A stretch of 11,648 nucleotides of DNA from Pseudomonadota bacterium (GTDB taxonomy: Bacteria; Pseudomonadota; Alphaproteobacteria; Sphingomonadales; Sphingomonadaceae): contig JAEZQR010000242.1 of assembly GCA_023413015.1 (NCBI GenBank), forward strand, positions 1 through 11,648. Direction: 5' to 3'. Both the position numbers and the translations under genes were made by a program. Below are positions 1 to 6,003 of the stretch, one piece after another (within the stretch, counting starts at the first letter, position 1; every line of letters starts with the position of its first letter). Below the pieces are notes generated by a model, which ran no database searches, was not told the DNA's origin, and saw nothing but the letters and a program-made list of their open reading frames with translations.

Positions 1-573
1 GACGATCCGGCCTACGACTTCGGCATGGGCGCCGGCTTCTACGTCGATGCGACGCAGGCGCCCTGGGCGAAGCATTACCGGATGCGCAGCTACATCGAGC
101 GCGAGTTGCCCGAGGTCATCGCCGCCAACTTCCCGACGAATATGACCGCGCAGGGCATCACCGGCCATTCGATGGGCGGGCATGGCGCGCTCACCATCGC
201 GCTCCGCAATTCGGGGCGCTTCCGCAGCGTGTCCGCCTTCGCGCCGATCGCCTCGCCGATGCGCTGCCCGTGGGGCGAGAAGGCGCTCTCCGGCTATCTC
301 GGCCCGGACCGCGACGCCTGGCGCGCCTATGACGCGACCGCGCTGATCGAGGATGGCGCACGGGTCCCCGAACTGCTCGTCGATCAGGGTGAGGCCGACA
401 GCTTCCTCGACAGCCAGCTCAAGCCCGAGCTGCTGGAAGAAGCCTGCCGCGCCGCCGGCATCGCGCTCACCCTGCGTCGCCAGCCGAGCTACGACCACAG
501 CTATTATTTCATCGCCAGCTTCATCGAGGACCACCTCCGCTGGCATCACCAACGACTGACGGAGGCGGCATGA
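1..573 (+). CDS. fghA: S-formylglutathione hydrolase, 3' part (5' end outside window)
   Basis: This esterase hydrolyses S-formylglutathione to formate and glutathione, the last step of glutathione-dependent formaldehyde detoxification in the cytoplasm. The open frame is unbroken from the first base, so the start lies upstream and 190 codons are visible. Counting from the first visible codon, the nucleophile elbow GHSMGG puts the catalytic Ser at 57. The acid is probably Asp133 (DQGEADSFL) and the base His166 in YDHSYYF. The segment before the elbow (YDFGMGAGFYVDAT, then YRMRSYIERELP) is characteristic of this family and separates it from generic alpha/beta hydrolases. Its last codon overlaps the next gene by ATGA at 570-573, so the two are probably co-translated. 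A glutathione-dependent alcohol dehydrogenase is often found upstream in such loci, but that region is not visible here. The functional call is firm. Confidence 0.93.
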   Translation, partial: DDPAYDFGMGAGFYVDATQAPWAKHYRMRSYIERELPEVIAANFPTNMTAQGITGHSMGGHGALTIALRNSGRFRSVSAFAPIASPMRCPWGEKALSGYLGPDRDAWRAYDATALIEDGARVPELLVDQGEADSFLDSQLKPELLEEACRAAGIALTLRRQPSYDHSYYFIASFIEDHLRWHHQRLTEAA

Positions 574-1601
574 AGCTTGCGAGTTTGAGGAATGGCAGCC
601 GCGACGGGCGGCTGGTGGTGGTGTCGAAGAACCTCGCCTGGTGCGCGGACGCCAGTCACATCGCCCCGACGCTGCAGGCCGCGCTCGACGACTGGGGCCG
701 CATCGCGCCGCAGCTCGAACTGCTGGCGCAGGACCTCGAGCATGAGGCGATCCCGCGCGAGCGCTTCCACGAGCGCGAGGCGCTGTCACCGCTGCCGCGC
801 GCCTATCAGTGGGTCGACGGTTCGGCCTACGTCAACCACGTCGAGCTGGTGCGCAAGGCGCGCGGCGCCGAGATGCCGGAGAGCTTCTGGACCGATCCGC
901 TGGTCTATCAGGGCGGCTCGGACGACTTCACCGCCCCGCGCGACCCGATCATCGTTCCCGATGAGGCGTTCGGCATCGACTTCGAGGGCGAGGTGGCGGT
1001 GATCACCGACGACGTGCCGATGGGCACGACCGAGGCCGACGCGCACCGGCACATCAAGCTCGTCATGCTGGTGAACGACGTGTCGCTTCGCAACCTCATC
1101 CCCGGCGAGCTTGGCAAGGGCTTCGGCTTCTACCAGTCGAAGCCGTCGACCAGCTTCTCGCCGGTGGCGGTGACGCCCGACGAGCTGGGCGACCATTGGC
1201 AGAACGCCAAGCTCAAGCGGCCGCTGCTCTCGACCTTGAACGACCGGCCGTTCGGCAAGCCCGACGCGGGAGTGGACATGACGTTCAGCTTCGCCCGCCT
1301 GATCGAGCATGTGACGAAGACGCGCCGGCTGGGTGCGGGCGCGATCGTCGGCTCGGGCACGGTGTCGAACAAGGAGGGCGACAGCCCCGGCCGGCCGGTG
1401 AGCGAGGGCGGCCTCGGCTACTCGTGCATCGCCGAGATCCGTATGATCGAGACGATCAACGCCGGTAAGCCGTCCACGCCGTTCATGCGGTTCGGCGACA
1501 CCATCCGCCTCGAGATGCTCGACGAAGTTGGCCACAGCATCTTCGGCGCCATCGAGCAGGTGGTGCAGCCGCTCGCCGACAGCGAGATGGGCGGACGATG
1601 A
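570..1601 (+). CDS. Fumarylacetoacetate hydrolase family protein (probable fumarylacetoacetase)
   Basis: This is probably the enzyme that splits fumarylacetoacetate into fumarate and acetoacetate at the end of homogentisate (tyrosine/phenylalanine) breakdown. The adjacent isomerase makes exactly that substrate. The 343-residue protein has an N-terminal domain (about 1-115) followed by the FAA-hydrolase fold. Metal ligands are visible as the E-x-E pair in DFEGEVAV (Glu139 and Glu141) and Asp170 in LVNDVSLRN. Further conserved signs are YQSKPSTSFSPVAV (about 188-201, Lys191) and GSGTVSNKEGDSPG near the C-terminal third. The start at 570 is preceded by GGAGG at 561-565 and overlaps the upstream stop. 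Its own stop overlaps the next start (ATGA at 1598-1601). The family also contains acylpyruvate hydrolases and hydratases acting in gentisate or catechol pathways, so the exact substrate rests on the neighbour. Confidence 0.85.
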   Translation: MKLASLRNGSRDGRLVVVSKNLAWCADASHIAPTLQAALDDWGRIAPQLELLAQDLEHEAIPRERFHEREALSPLPRAYQWVDGSAYVNHVELVRKARGAEMPESFWTDPLVYQGGSDDFTAPRDPIIVPDEAFGIDFEGEVAVITDDVPMGTTEADAHRHIKLVMLVNDVSLRNLIPGELGKGFGFYQSKPSTSFSPVAVTPDELGDHWQNAKLKRPLLSTLNDRPFGKPDAGVDMTFSFARLIEHVTKTRRLGAGAIVGSGTVSNKEGDSPGRPVSEGGLGYSCIAEIRMIETINAGKPSTPFMRFGDTIRLEMLDEVGHSIFGAIEQVVQPLADSEMGGR

Positions 1602-2242
1602 GCGGGCGCACGCTTTACGGCTACTGGCGGTCCTCGGCTGCCTATCGTGTGCGTATCGCGCTCGCGCTCAAGGGGCTCGACTATGAGCACAAGGGCATCG
1701 ACCTGCGCACCGGCGCGCAGTCGGGTGTCGGGTACAAGCTGCTCAACCCGCAGGGGCTGGTGCCCTATCTGATCGACGGCGACGTCGGGCTGAACCAGAG
1801 CCTCGCGATCATCGAATATCTCGACGAGGTCTACCCCGAGCCGCGGCTGCTGCCCGACGATCCAGTCGGCCGCGCGCGCGTCCGCGCCGCAGCCCTCGCG
1901 ATCGCCTGCGACATCCACCCGCTCAACAACCTGCGCGTGCTCAAATATCTGAAAGATCCGCTCGGCCACGAGCAGGCGGAGATCGACGCCTGGGCGCAGC
2001 ATTGGATCGAGACCGGCTTCGCCGCGCTCGAGGAGATCGCGGAAGGCTCGTCGGGGCCATACCTGTTCGGCGACGCCGTCACGCTCGCCGACGTCTGCCT
2101 CGTGCCGCAGATGTACAACGCCCGCCGCGTGCGCGCCGACCTCACGCACTTCCCGAATCTCGTCGAGGTCGACAAGGCGCTGAACGCCTTGCCGGCGGTG
2201 CGGAAGGTCCGGCCGGAGGCGCAGCCCGACGCCGATGTCTGA
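1598..2242 (+). CDS. maiA: Maleylacetoacetate isomerase (zeta-class glutathione S-transferase)
   Basis: This enzyme isomerises maleylacetoacetate to fumarylacetoacetate using glutathione as cofactor, and so feeds the hydrolase encoded just upstream. The 214-residue length is standard for the family. The zeta signature is present as SSAAYRVRIAL (residues 12-22). The thioredoxin-fold glutathione site shows LNPQGLVPYL with the cis-Pro at 56, then NQSLAIIEYL with Gln67 and Ser68, which contact the glutamyl group. The all-helical C-terminal domain follows, including CDIHPLNNLRVLKYL (about 104-118). The position that is Cys in the eukaryotic SSCSxRVR motif is Ala14 here. I recall this substitution as common in bacterial members. 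The start overlaps the previous stop by ATGA, which supports coupled translation. The alternative of a gentisate-pathway maleylpyruvate isomerase cannot be excluded, since both are zeta-class. Confidence 0.9.
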   Translation: MSGRTLYGYWRSSAAYRVRIALALKGLDYEHKGIDLRTGAQSGVGYKLLNPQGLVPYLIDGDVGLNQSLAIIEYLDEVYPEPRLLPDDPVGRARVRAAALAIACDIHPLNNLRVLKYLKDPLGHEQAEIDAWAQHWIETGFAALEEIAEGSSGPYLFGDAVTLADVCLVPQMYNARRVRADLTHFPNLVEVDKALNALPAVRKVRPEAQPDADV

Positions 2243-2253
2243 GCCGTTCGTCG
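2243..2253 (+). repeat. Spacer motif GCCGTTCGTCG, copy 1
   Basis: This exact 11-mer begins at the first base after the maiA stop codon. Identical copies occur at 3728-3738 and 4466-4476, all three in non-coding spacers and on the same strand. Its function is unknown. Confidence 0.55.
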
Positions 2254-2291
2254 CGGGCGCGCAACGTCCCGGCGAGCCGCGCCCGACGCCG

Positions 2292-2321
2292 TTAAGGCGC
2301 GTTAATCCGGCCTTAATTTTT
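2292..2321 (+). terminator. Possible weak terminator after maiA
   Basis: A perfect 7-base inverted repeat, TTAAGGC at 2292-2298 and GCCTTAA at 2310-2316, is followed directly by five T residues at 2317-2321. It lies about 50 bases after the maiA stop, where an operon terminator would be expected. The stem is AT-rich at its base and the loop is 11 nt, so it would be weak. The same bases also form the CtrA-like box listed separately, and the two readings compete. Confidence 0.3.
2302..2316. promoter_or_regulatory. CtrA-like binding site (TTAA-N7-TTAA)
   Basis: TTAATCCGGCCTTAA matches the published alphaproteobacterial CtrA consensus TTAA-N7-TTAA exactly. A further TTAA at 2292-2295 sits six bases to the left, giving three TTAA in 25 bp of otherwise GC-rich DNA. 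The box ends 51 bp before the ATG of the small gene at 2368, a plausible place for an operator overlapping its promoter. Binding by CtrA is inferred from the motif only. The same bases could instead form a weak transcription terminator. Confidence 0.5.
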
Positions 2322-2356
2322 CTGATGTGAAATTGCCCCTGGGATGCTTCACGGGG

Positions 2357-2360
2357 GGAG
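2357..2360 (+). promoter_or_regulatory. Ribosome binding site deciding the start at 2368
   Basis: GGAG at 2357-2360, within a G-rich run from 2353, lies 7 nt before the ATG at 2368. An in-frame upstream ATG at 2344 has no comparable purine-rich leader and would place this site inside the coding region. The 2368 start is therefore preferred. Confidence 0.7.
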
Positions 2361-2367
2361 TTGCTTC

Positions 2368-2595
2368 ATGTCGGAACCGATTGCTGCCACACTGACGCCG
2401 GAACAGCGCCGGGTGCTGCTGGCCATGAGCCCGGCCAAGCCGACCGATGTCTGGCGGCTGTCGTGGCGCCTCGCCACCATCCGCAAGCTCGATGCGGCAC
2501 GCGTGATCGCGCAGGGGCAACGCGGCTGGGTCGACGCCCAGCTGACCGATCTGGGGCTGAAAGTGCGCGCCGACTTGGTGCAGTCCGCGCACTAA
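2368..2595 (+). CDS. Small hypothetical protein with winged-helix-like pattern
   Basis: I do not recognise this 75-residue protein (MSEPIAATLTPEQRRVLLAM...). It has no signal peptide or membrane segment. The pattern resembles a small winged helix-turn-helix unit: a helix in LTPEQRRVLLAMSP, basic and hydrophobic helices around DVWRLSWRLATIRKLDAARV, and a glycine-containing hairpin GQRGWVDAQLTDLGLKVRADL. Its QLTDLG resembles the LTxxG turn seen at the wing of MarR-like proteins. The start at 2368 is chosen because GGAG lies 7 nt upstream; a start at 2344 would add 8 residues. Coding is supported by the ribosome site, by codon choice like that of its neighbours and by the absence of any competing gene. 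It stands alone between the maiA operon and a convergent gene, with a CtrA-like box upstream. A DNA-binding role is a weak inference. Confidence 0.65.
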   Translation: MSEPIAATLTPEQRRVLLAMSPAKPTDVWRLSWRLATIRKLDAARVIAQGQRGWVDAQLTDLGLKVRADLVQSAH

Positions 2596-2634
2596 GCGCT
2601 TCTGAAGTCACCTGTGCTCGGCGGGGCCTGATCC

Positions 2635-2665
2635 CGCCCCTGAACCCGTGCCGGGTTCAGGAGCG
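2635..2665. terminator. Strong hairpin between convergent genes (likely bidirectional terminator or palindromic repeat)
   Basis: CCTGAACCCG at 2639-2648 and CGGGTTCAGG at 2652-2661 are perfect complements around a 3-nt loop. Three more pairs (2635-2637 with 2663-2665) follow after one C/A mismatch. No T-run follows on either strand, so intrinsic termination is not assured. A smaller repeat, GCGGG at 2621-2625 with CCCGC at 2633-2637, adjoins it. It lies between the small plus-strand gene ending at 2595 and the minus-strand gene ending at 2678. The structure is seen; the role is inferred. Confidence 0.55.
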
Positions 2666-2677
2666 TATCATGTTCCG

Positions 2678-3592
2678 TCAGTCGCCGATCAGCTTCAGCA
2701 CCTCGGCTTCTGACAGGTTCGGGTTGGTGAGCGGGTTCGCGCCGCTAACCTGACCGTACCAGTCGTTGATCGCCACCGGCTTCGGCCGCGAGGCGCGGAT
2801 CCAGTCGACCTCGAGCGCCATGTCGACCTTCGCCTTGTTGACGAAGCGGTTGATCCGGTCGACCTCGTTCTCGGGCTCGGGCGGCGCCTCGTCGCTTCCG
2901 GTATAGGCGATCAGGCCCACCTGCATGACCGGCGAGCCTTCCATGCGGTAGAAGCGGTCGCGCAGCTCCCACGGGCTGTTCGAATCCGGGCGGGCGAGTG
3001 CGAACAGCGCCATGCCGACGCGCACCAGCCGCAGCTCGATCCAGCCACTGCGATAGGGACGCAGCTTGAGCGACGAGTAGCTGTTGTAGGTGCCCTTGGT
3101 CTCGGTCATCACCTGGCCGCGTTCCTGGCCGACGCCGGTGGTAATGAAGTGCCAGTTCTCCCGGCGCGGCTCCCAGTTCGAGGCGTTGAGGCCGTTGGGC
3201 ACGCGCGCCATCAGCCCGCCCAGCGACCAGGTCCCGCCCGGCACGTCGCCGTTCAGGCTCTTGGCCCGCACGCGTGCGCGAACGTCGAAATCGCCCATCA
3301 CCGTCTTGAACAGGAACGGCGCGTTGAAGTCGCGTACCCAGGCCGAATGATGCGGCTCGAGGTGCAGCGCCCCCTTGGTGGTCTTGCCGACATCCAGCGC
3401 CTTCACCTTGTCGGGCCAGCCATATTCGGCATCGAAGCGCTTCCAGCTCGGGTCGAGCGCGCCGCCGTCAAACTCGTCGTTGAGGGCGGTCGGCTCGATC
3501 GGCGGCCCGCCCCGGCGCACGGTCGGCTGCGCGACGGCTATGCTGGCGACCAGTAACGACCCCATCAGCAACTTGATGCGCACCCCTCGCAT
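2678..3592 (-). CDS. Secreted concanavalin A-like (DUF1349-type) beta-sandwich protein
   Basis: This 304-residue protein starts with a clear Sec signal peptide (MRGVRIKLLMGSLLVASIAVA, probable cleavage before Gln22) and should act in the periplasm or outside the cell. The mature part reads as a jelly-roll lectin/glucanase fold: NDEFDGGALDPSWKRFD at about 39-55, then GDFDVRARVRA, WSLGGLMARVPN and SGWIELRLVRVG, a series of alternating strands typical of DUF1349 and related carbohydrate-associated domains. I see no GH16-type catalytic ExDxE motif, so an enzyme activity is not supported; binding of a glycan or lipid is possible. The start has GGGAG 9 nt upstream (CTCCC at 3602-3606 on the plus strand). 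It is transcribed divergently from the DUF1579 gene and converges on the small gene ending at 2595. The family call is moderate and the function unknown. Confidence 0.72.
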   Translation of the reverse strand: MRGVRIKLLMGSLLVASIAVAQPTVRRGGPPIEPTALNDEFDGGALDPSWKRFDAEYGWPDKVKALDVGKTTKGALHLEPHHSAWVRDFNAPFLFKTVMGDFDVRARVRAKSLNGDVPGGTWSLGGLMARVPNGLNASNWEPRRENWHFITTGVGQERGQVMTETKGTYNSYSSLKLRPYRSGWIELRLVRVGMALFALARPDSNSPWELRDRFYRMEGSPVMQVGLIAYTGSDEAPPEPENEVDRINRFVNKAKVDMALEVDWIRASRPKPVAINDWYGQVSGANPLTNPNLSEAEVLKLIGD

Positions 3593-3682
3593 ACTTTCAA
3601 TCTCCCGCTTCTATTCTGTGCGACCGAGCACCCTGGCCGGGACGATCGCGATTGGTTGTGTTTTCAACAAATGCCACGGCTG

Positions 3683-3743
3683 CCATTCGGACGAAACGGA
3701 CGGGCGCGCCGTTGGTCGATGGGATTAGCCGTTCGTCGAATGG
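3683..3743. repeat. Imperfect inverted repeat in a divergent promoter region
   Basis: CCATTCGGACGAAAC at 3683-3697 is mirrored by GTTCGTCGAATGG at 3731-3743. The arms match apart from two single-base insertions in the left arm. The right arm contains the second copy of the 11-base spacer motif. It lies between the divergent genes starting at 3592 and 3834, about 90 bp before the latter, so an operator or a UTR structure is possible. I could not identify -35/-10 boxes with confidence. The only AT-rich block of the spacer, around 3651-3672, is the likeliest place for them. Confidence 0.45.
3728..3738 (+). repeat. Spacer motif GCCGTTCGTCG, copy 2
   Basis: This exact 11-mer is identical to the copies at 2243 and 4466. 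It sits 95 bp before the DUF1579 start and is followed by AATGG, forming one arm of the imperfect inverted repeat at 3683-3743. Confidence 0.55.
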
Positions 3744-3833
3744 TGCTGCTTCGCACGAAAAGAGCCGCCCTAGGCTCGGCGTCTATCGCCATCGTTCCGA
3801 AGGATCGCGGCGACCAATCGGCAGGGGGCAGGC

Positions 3834-4412
3834 ATGGGTTCCAACACGAAGACGATCATCGGCGCGGCGCTGATGCTGGGCGCGCTGACCATCGCAATTC
3901 CGCCGGCTTCGGTGGCGGTGGCGCAGGAGGCGCCGGCTCGCAAGGGCCTGGAGGTGATGGCGATGGAAGCCGGCACCTGGGACGCCGACATCACCTTCCC
4001 GTCGAACGATCCCGCCAAGCCCGACCAGAAGGCCAAGGGCGTTCAGGTCAACCGCCTGAAATCGGGCGGCATGTGGATCATCAACGAGTTCTCGGTCGAC
4101 GGCACGCCCTACGAGGGCACCGGCGTCTGGGGCTATGACCGGACTACGGGACGTTACTCCGGCATCTGGGTCGATAACAACGACCAGCAGATCCGCATGG
4201 ACGATGGCCGCTGGGACCCGGAGAAGAAGACGCTGATCTGGAGCGCCAATATCGCCGATCCGGAGGGACGCTATCAGCGCCTGCTCTTCACCGAGAAGTT
4301 CGAGGGCAGCATCCGCCGCTTCGATATGGTGGCGCTCACCCGCAAGGGCGAGGTGCCGCTGGTGCGCATGGTCTTCACCAAACGTCCCGAGGCGGTGGCT
4401 GCCAAGCGCTAA
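3834..4412 (+). CDS. Secreted DUF1579 family protein
   Basis: This 192-residue protein has an N-terminal signal sequence with hydrophobic core IIGAALMLGALTIAIPPASVAVA and probable cleavage before Gln31, so it is predicted to be exported. The mature part matches the DUF1579 pattern: GTWDADITFPSNDP at about 48-60, then KGVQVNRLKSGGMWIINEFSVDG, GTGVWGYDRTTGRYSGIWVDN and a C-terminal FTKRP. DUF1579 proteins are small, probably beta-barrel, and of unknown function; I see no catalytic motif. The start is supported by AGGGGG just upstream (within 3823-3828). The downstream hydrolase begins 180 bp later with its own leader, so the gene may be transcribed alone. It is divergent from the secreted beta-sandwich gene, and the two could share regulatory DNA in the 241-bp spacer. 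Confidence 0.8.
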   Translation: MGSNTKTIIGAALMLGALTIAIPPASVAVAQEAPARKGLEVMAMEAGTWDADITFPSNDPAKPDQKAKGVQVNRLKSGGMWIINEFSVDGTPYEGTGVWGYDRTTGRYSGIWVDNNDQQIRMDDGRWDPEKKTLIWSANIADPEGRYQRLLFTEKFEGSIRRFDMVALTRKGEVPLVRMVFTKRPEAVAAKR

Positions 4413-4465
4413 GCGTGCCTGACGCACGGCGCGGATCTCAATGGGTCCGTTGCCGTGATGGAACG

Positions 4466-4476
4466 GCCGTTCGTCG
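4466..4476 (+). repeat. Spacer motif GCCGTTCGTCG, copy 3
   Basis: This is the third exact copy of the 11-mer, in the 180-bp spacer between the DUF1579 gene and the PDZ-hydrolase gene. Its start overlaps an 8-base palindrome ACGGCCGT at 4463-4470. Confidence 0.55.
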
Positions 4477-4551
4477 CATCAGGTTTGTCGTCCGTCGATC
4501 TACACCGGCCGGTCAAAATCGTGGCCGTTATGTTTGGCGTGCCGTCATTTG

Positions 4552-4567
4552 CGACCTCGTGAGGTCG
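4552..4567. promoter_or_regulatory. Palindrome CGACCTC-GT-GAGGTCG before the hydrolase gene
   Basis: Two perfect 7-base arms, 4552-4558 and 4561-4567, flank a 2-base centre, 25 bp before the ATG at 4593. The position suits an operator or a leader hairpin close to the ribosome site AAGGGGG at 4581-4587. As RNA the loop would be too tight, so a dimeric repressor site is somewhat more likely. No regulator is identified. Confidence 0.4.
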
Positions 4568-4592
4568 GCGGCCATGACCGAAGGGGGATCAG

Positions 4593-6002
4593 ATGGGCAC
4601 CGTTACGACAGCAACCATGCGAACCGTTTGCGCGGCGCTCCTGCTCGGGACGTTCACCGCTGCCAAGCCGGCCGATCCGCTGCCCCGCTCGACGGCATTC
4701 GGCGTCACTGGCACGTCGAGCCAAGCGGGCGACGCCGGGCAGGGGGTTCGCGTCGACAATGTCGCGCCCGGCCTAACTGCTGAGAAGCTCGGGCTGCGGG
4801 TGGGCGACATCGTTCTCGACGTTAACGGCACGCCAATCGGCGATATGCCGGCGTTCTCCGGAGTCGCTGCAAAGCTTGAGGCCGGCAAGCCTGTCCGCAT
4901 GACCATATGGCGCAACGGGCAGAAACAGACACTGACCGCCACTGCGGTCGAGCGTCCGCGCGAGACCTACAAGAACGGCGTTGCGCAATATGGCGCGGTG
5001 CCATTCCGCGGCGGGCTGCTGCGCGAGGTCTTCGTCACCCCGCCGGGCGGCGCCAAGGGCCCGGTCGTCTTCCTGATCCAGGGCTATACTTGCGATTCGT
5101 TCGAGACCACGAGCGACCAGAGTCCGCACCGGCTGCTGTTCGACGGGCTGCTCGCGCGCGGGATCAGCGTCTACCGCATCGAGAAACCGCAGGCCGGTGA
5201 TAGCCGCGGCGGCCCTGCCTGCCAGGACAGCGACTTCGATACCGAGATGGCCGGGTTCGAGACCGGCTACCGTACGCTGATGGAAAAGCACGCCATCGCG
5301 CCCGACCGAATCTTCATGCTCGGCCATTCGATGGGCGGCATCGAGGCGCCGCTGCTTGCCTCCAGAGTGGTGTCGCCGCGCGGGGTCGCCGCCTACGGCA
5401 CCGTCATGCGCAACTGGCACGACTATATCTTCAACATCTACCGCATTCAGGGCTTCACCGGTGCCGGCGCCGATCCGGTCGAGAGCGAGACGCAGTCGGA
5501 AGCGCTGCGCGACGTGCTGCGCGAACTCCTCCTCGGGGGCAAGACGCCCGCGCAGCTCGCCGCTGCCAATCCGGAGCACGACCGCCAGCTGCGCACCATT
5601 CTCGACTGGAACGGCGGCGATCAGGTCATGGGGCGCCACTACCGCTACTGGCAGGGATTGTCGAAGCAGCGGCTCGTCGCCGCCTGGCGCGACACGCGTT
5701 CGAACGTGCTTTCGGTCTATGGAGAGGGGGATGTGGCCGCAATCGACAACACGGACCACAAGATGATCGCCGAGGTGGTGAATTACTATCGCCCCGGCAC
5801 CGCCCGGTTCGTCGAGGTGCCGCGCACCGGCCACGGCATGACGCTCGACGGCAGCATGGCGGAGCTACGAGCCGCCCGCGGCACGCGGCCGGCGCAGCGC
5901 CCGCCGTTCAACCCGGCGCTTATCGGTATCTTCGGCGACTGGATCGAGGCCACGATGCGCGAGCCCGCCGTCACCACGCGCTTCCCAGCAAAGAAGGGCT
6001 GA
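4593..6002 (+). CDS. Secreted PDZ-domain alpha/beta hydrolase
   Basis: This 469-residue protein begins with a signal peptide (core VCAALLLGTFTAA, residues 12-24) and is predicted to be exported. A PDZ domain follows at about 33-118: GVRVDNVAPGLTAEKLGLRVGDIVLDVNGTPIGD, then KPVRMTIWRNGQ. An alpha/beta hydrolase domain spans about 125-455. The nucleophile elbow is GHSMGG (Ser246), the likely acid is Asp380 in GEGDVAAID, and the base is His414 in RTGHGMTLDG. A Cys pair (167 and 210) could form a disulfide after export. The start is fixed by AAGGGGG at 4581-4587, 5 nt before the ATG; a second ATG at 4617 would shorten the signal peptide. The stop lies one base before the next start, so the two are almost certainly co-translated. 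The substrate is unknown; an ester or peptide is possible. The fold call is firm. Confidence 0.85.
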   Translation: MGTVTTATMRTVCAALLLGTFTAAKPADPLPRSTAFGVTGTSSQAGDAGQGVRVDNVAPGLTAEKLGLRVGDIVLDVNGTPIGDMPAFSGVAAKLEAGKPVRMTIWRNGQKQTLTATAVERPRETYKNGVAQYGAVPFRGGLLREVFVTPPGGAKGPVVFLIQGYTCDSFETTSDQSPHRLLFDGLLARGISVYRIEKPQAGDSRGGPACQDSDFDTEMAGFETGYRTLMEKHAIAPDRIFMLGHSMGGIEAPLLASRVVSPRGVAAYGTVMRNWHDYIFNIYRIQGFTGAGADPVESETQSEALRDVLRELLLGGKTPAQLAAANPEHDRQLRTILDWNGGDQVMGRHYRYWQGLSKQRLVAAWRDTRSNVLSVYGEGDVAAIDNTDHKMIAEVVNYYRPGTARFVEVPRTGHGMTLDGSMAELRAARGTRPAQRPPFNPALIGIFGDWIEATMREPAVTTRFPAKKG

Positions 6003-6003
6003 T

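Noticed and set aside
4413..4428. Short repeat CGTGC/GCACG after the DUF1579 stop as a terminator
   Set aside because: Only five pairs and no T-run; too weak to call.
4415..4783. Plus-strand 122-codon frame in the spacer before the PDZ hydrolase
   Set aside because: Arg-rich composition, no ribosome site, and it runs 190 bp into the hydrolase gene in another frame.
162..5338. 18-base identity CGGCCATTCGATGGGCGG at 162-179 and 5321-5338
   Set aside because: Both copies encode the nucleophile elbow GHSMGG of two different alpha/beta hydrolases; shared codon preference explains it and flanking sequence does not match.
4773..5834. 353-codon minus-strand frame opposite the PDZ-hydrolase gene
   Set aside because: Composition-driven shadow; the plus strand has both domains and the catalytic triad in one frame.
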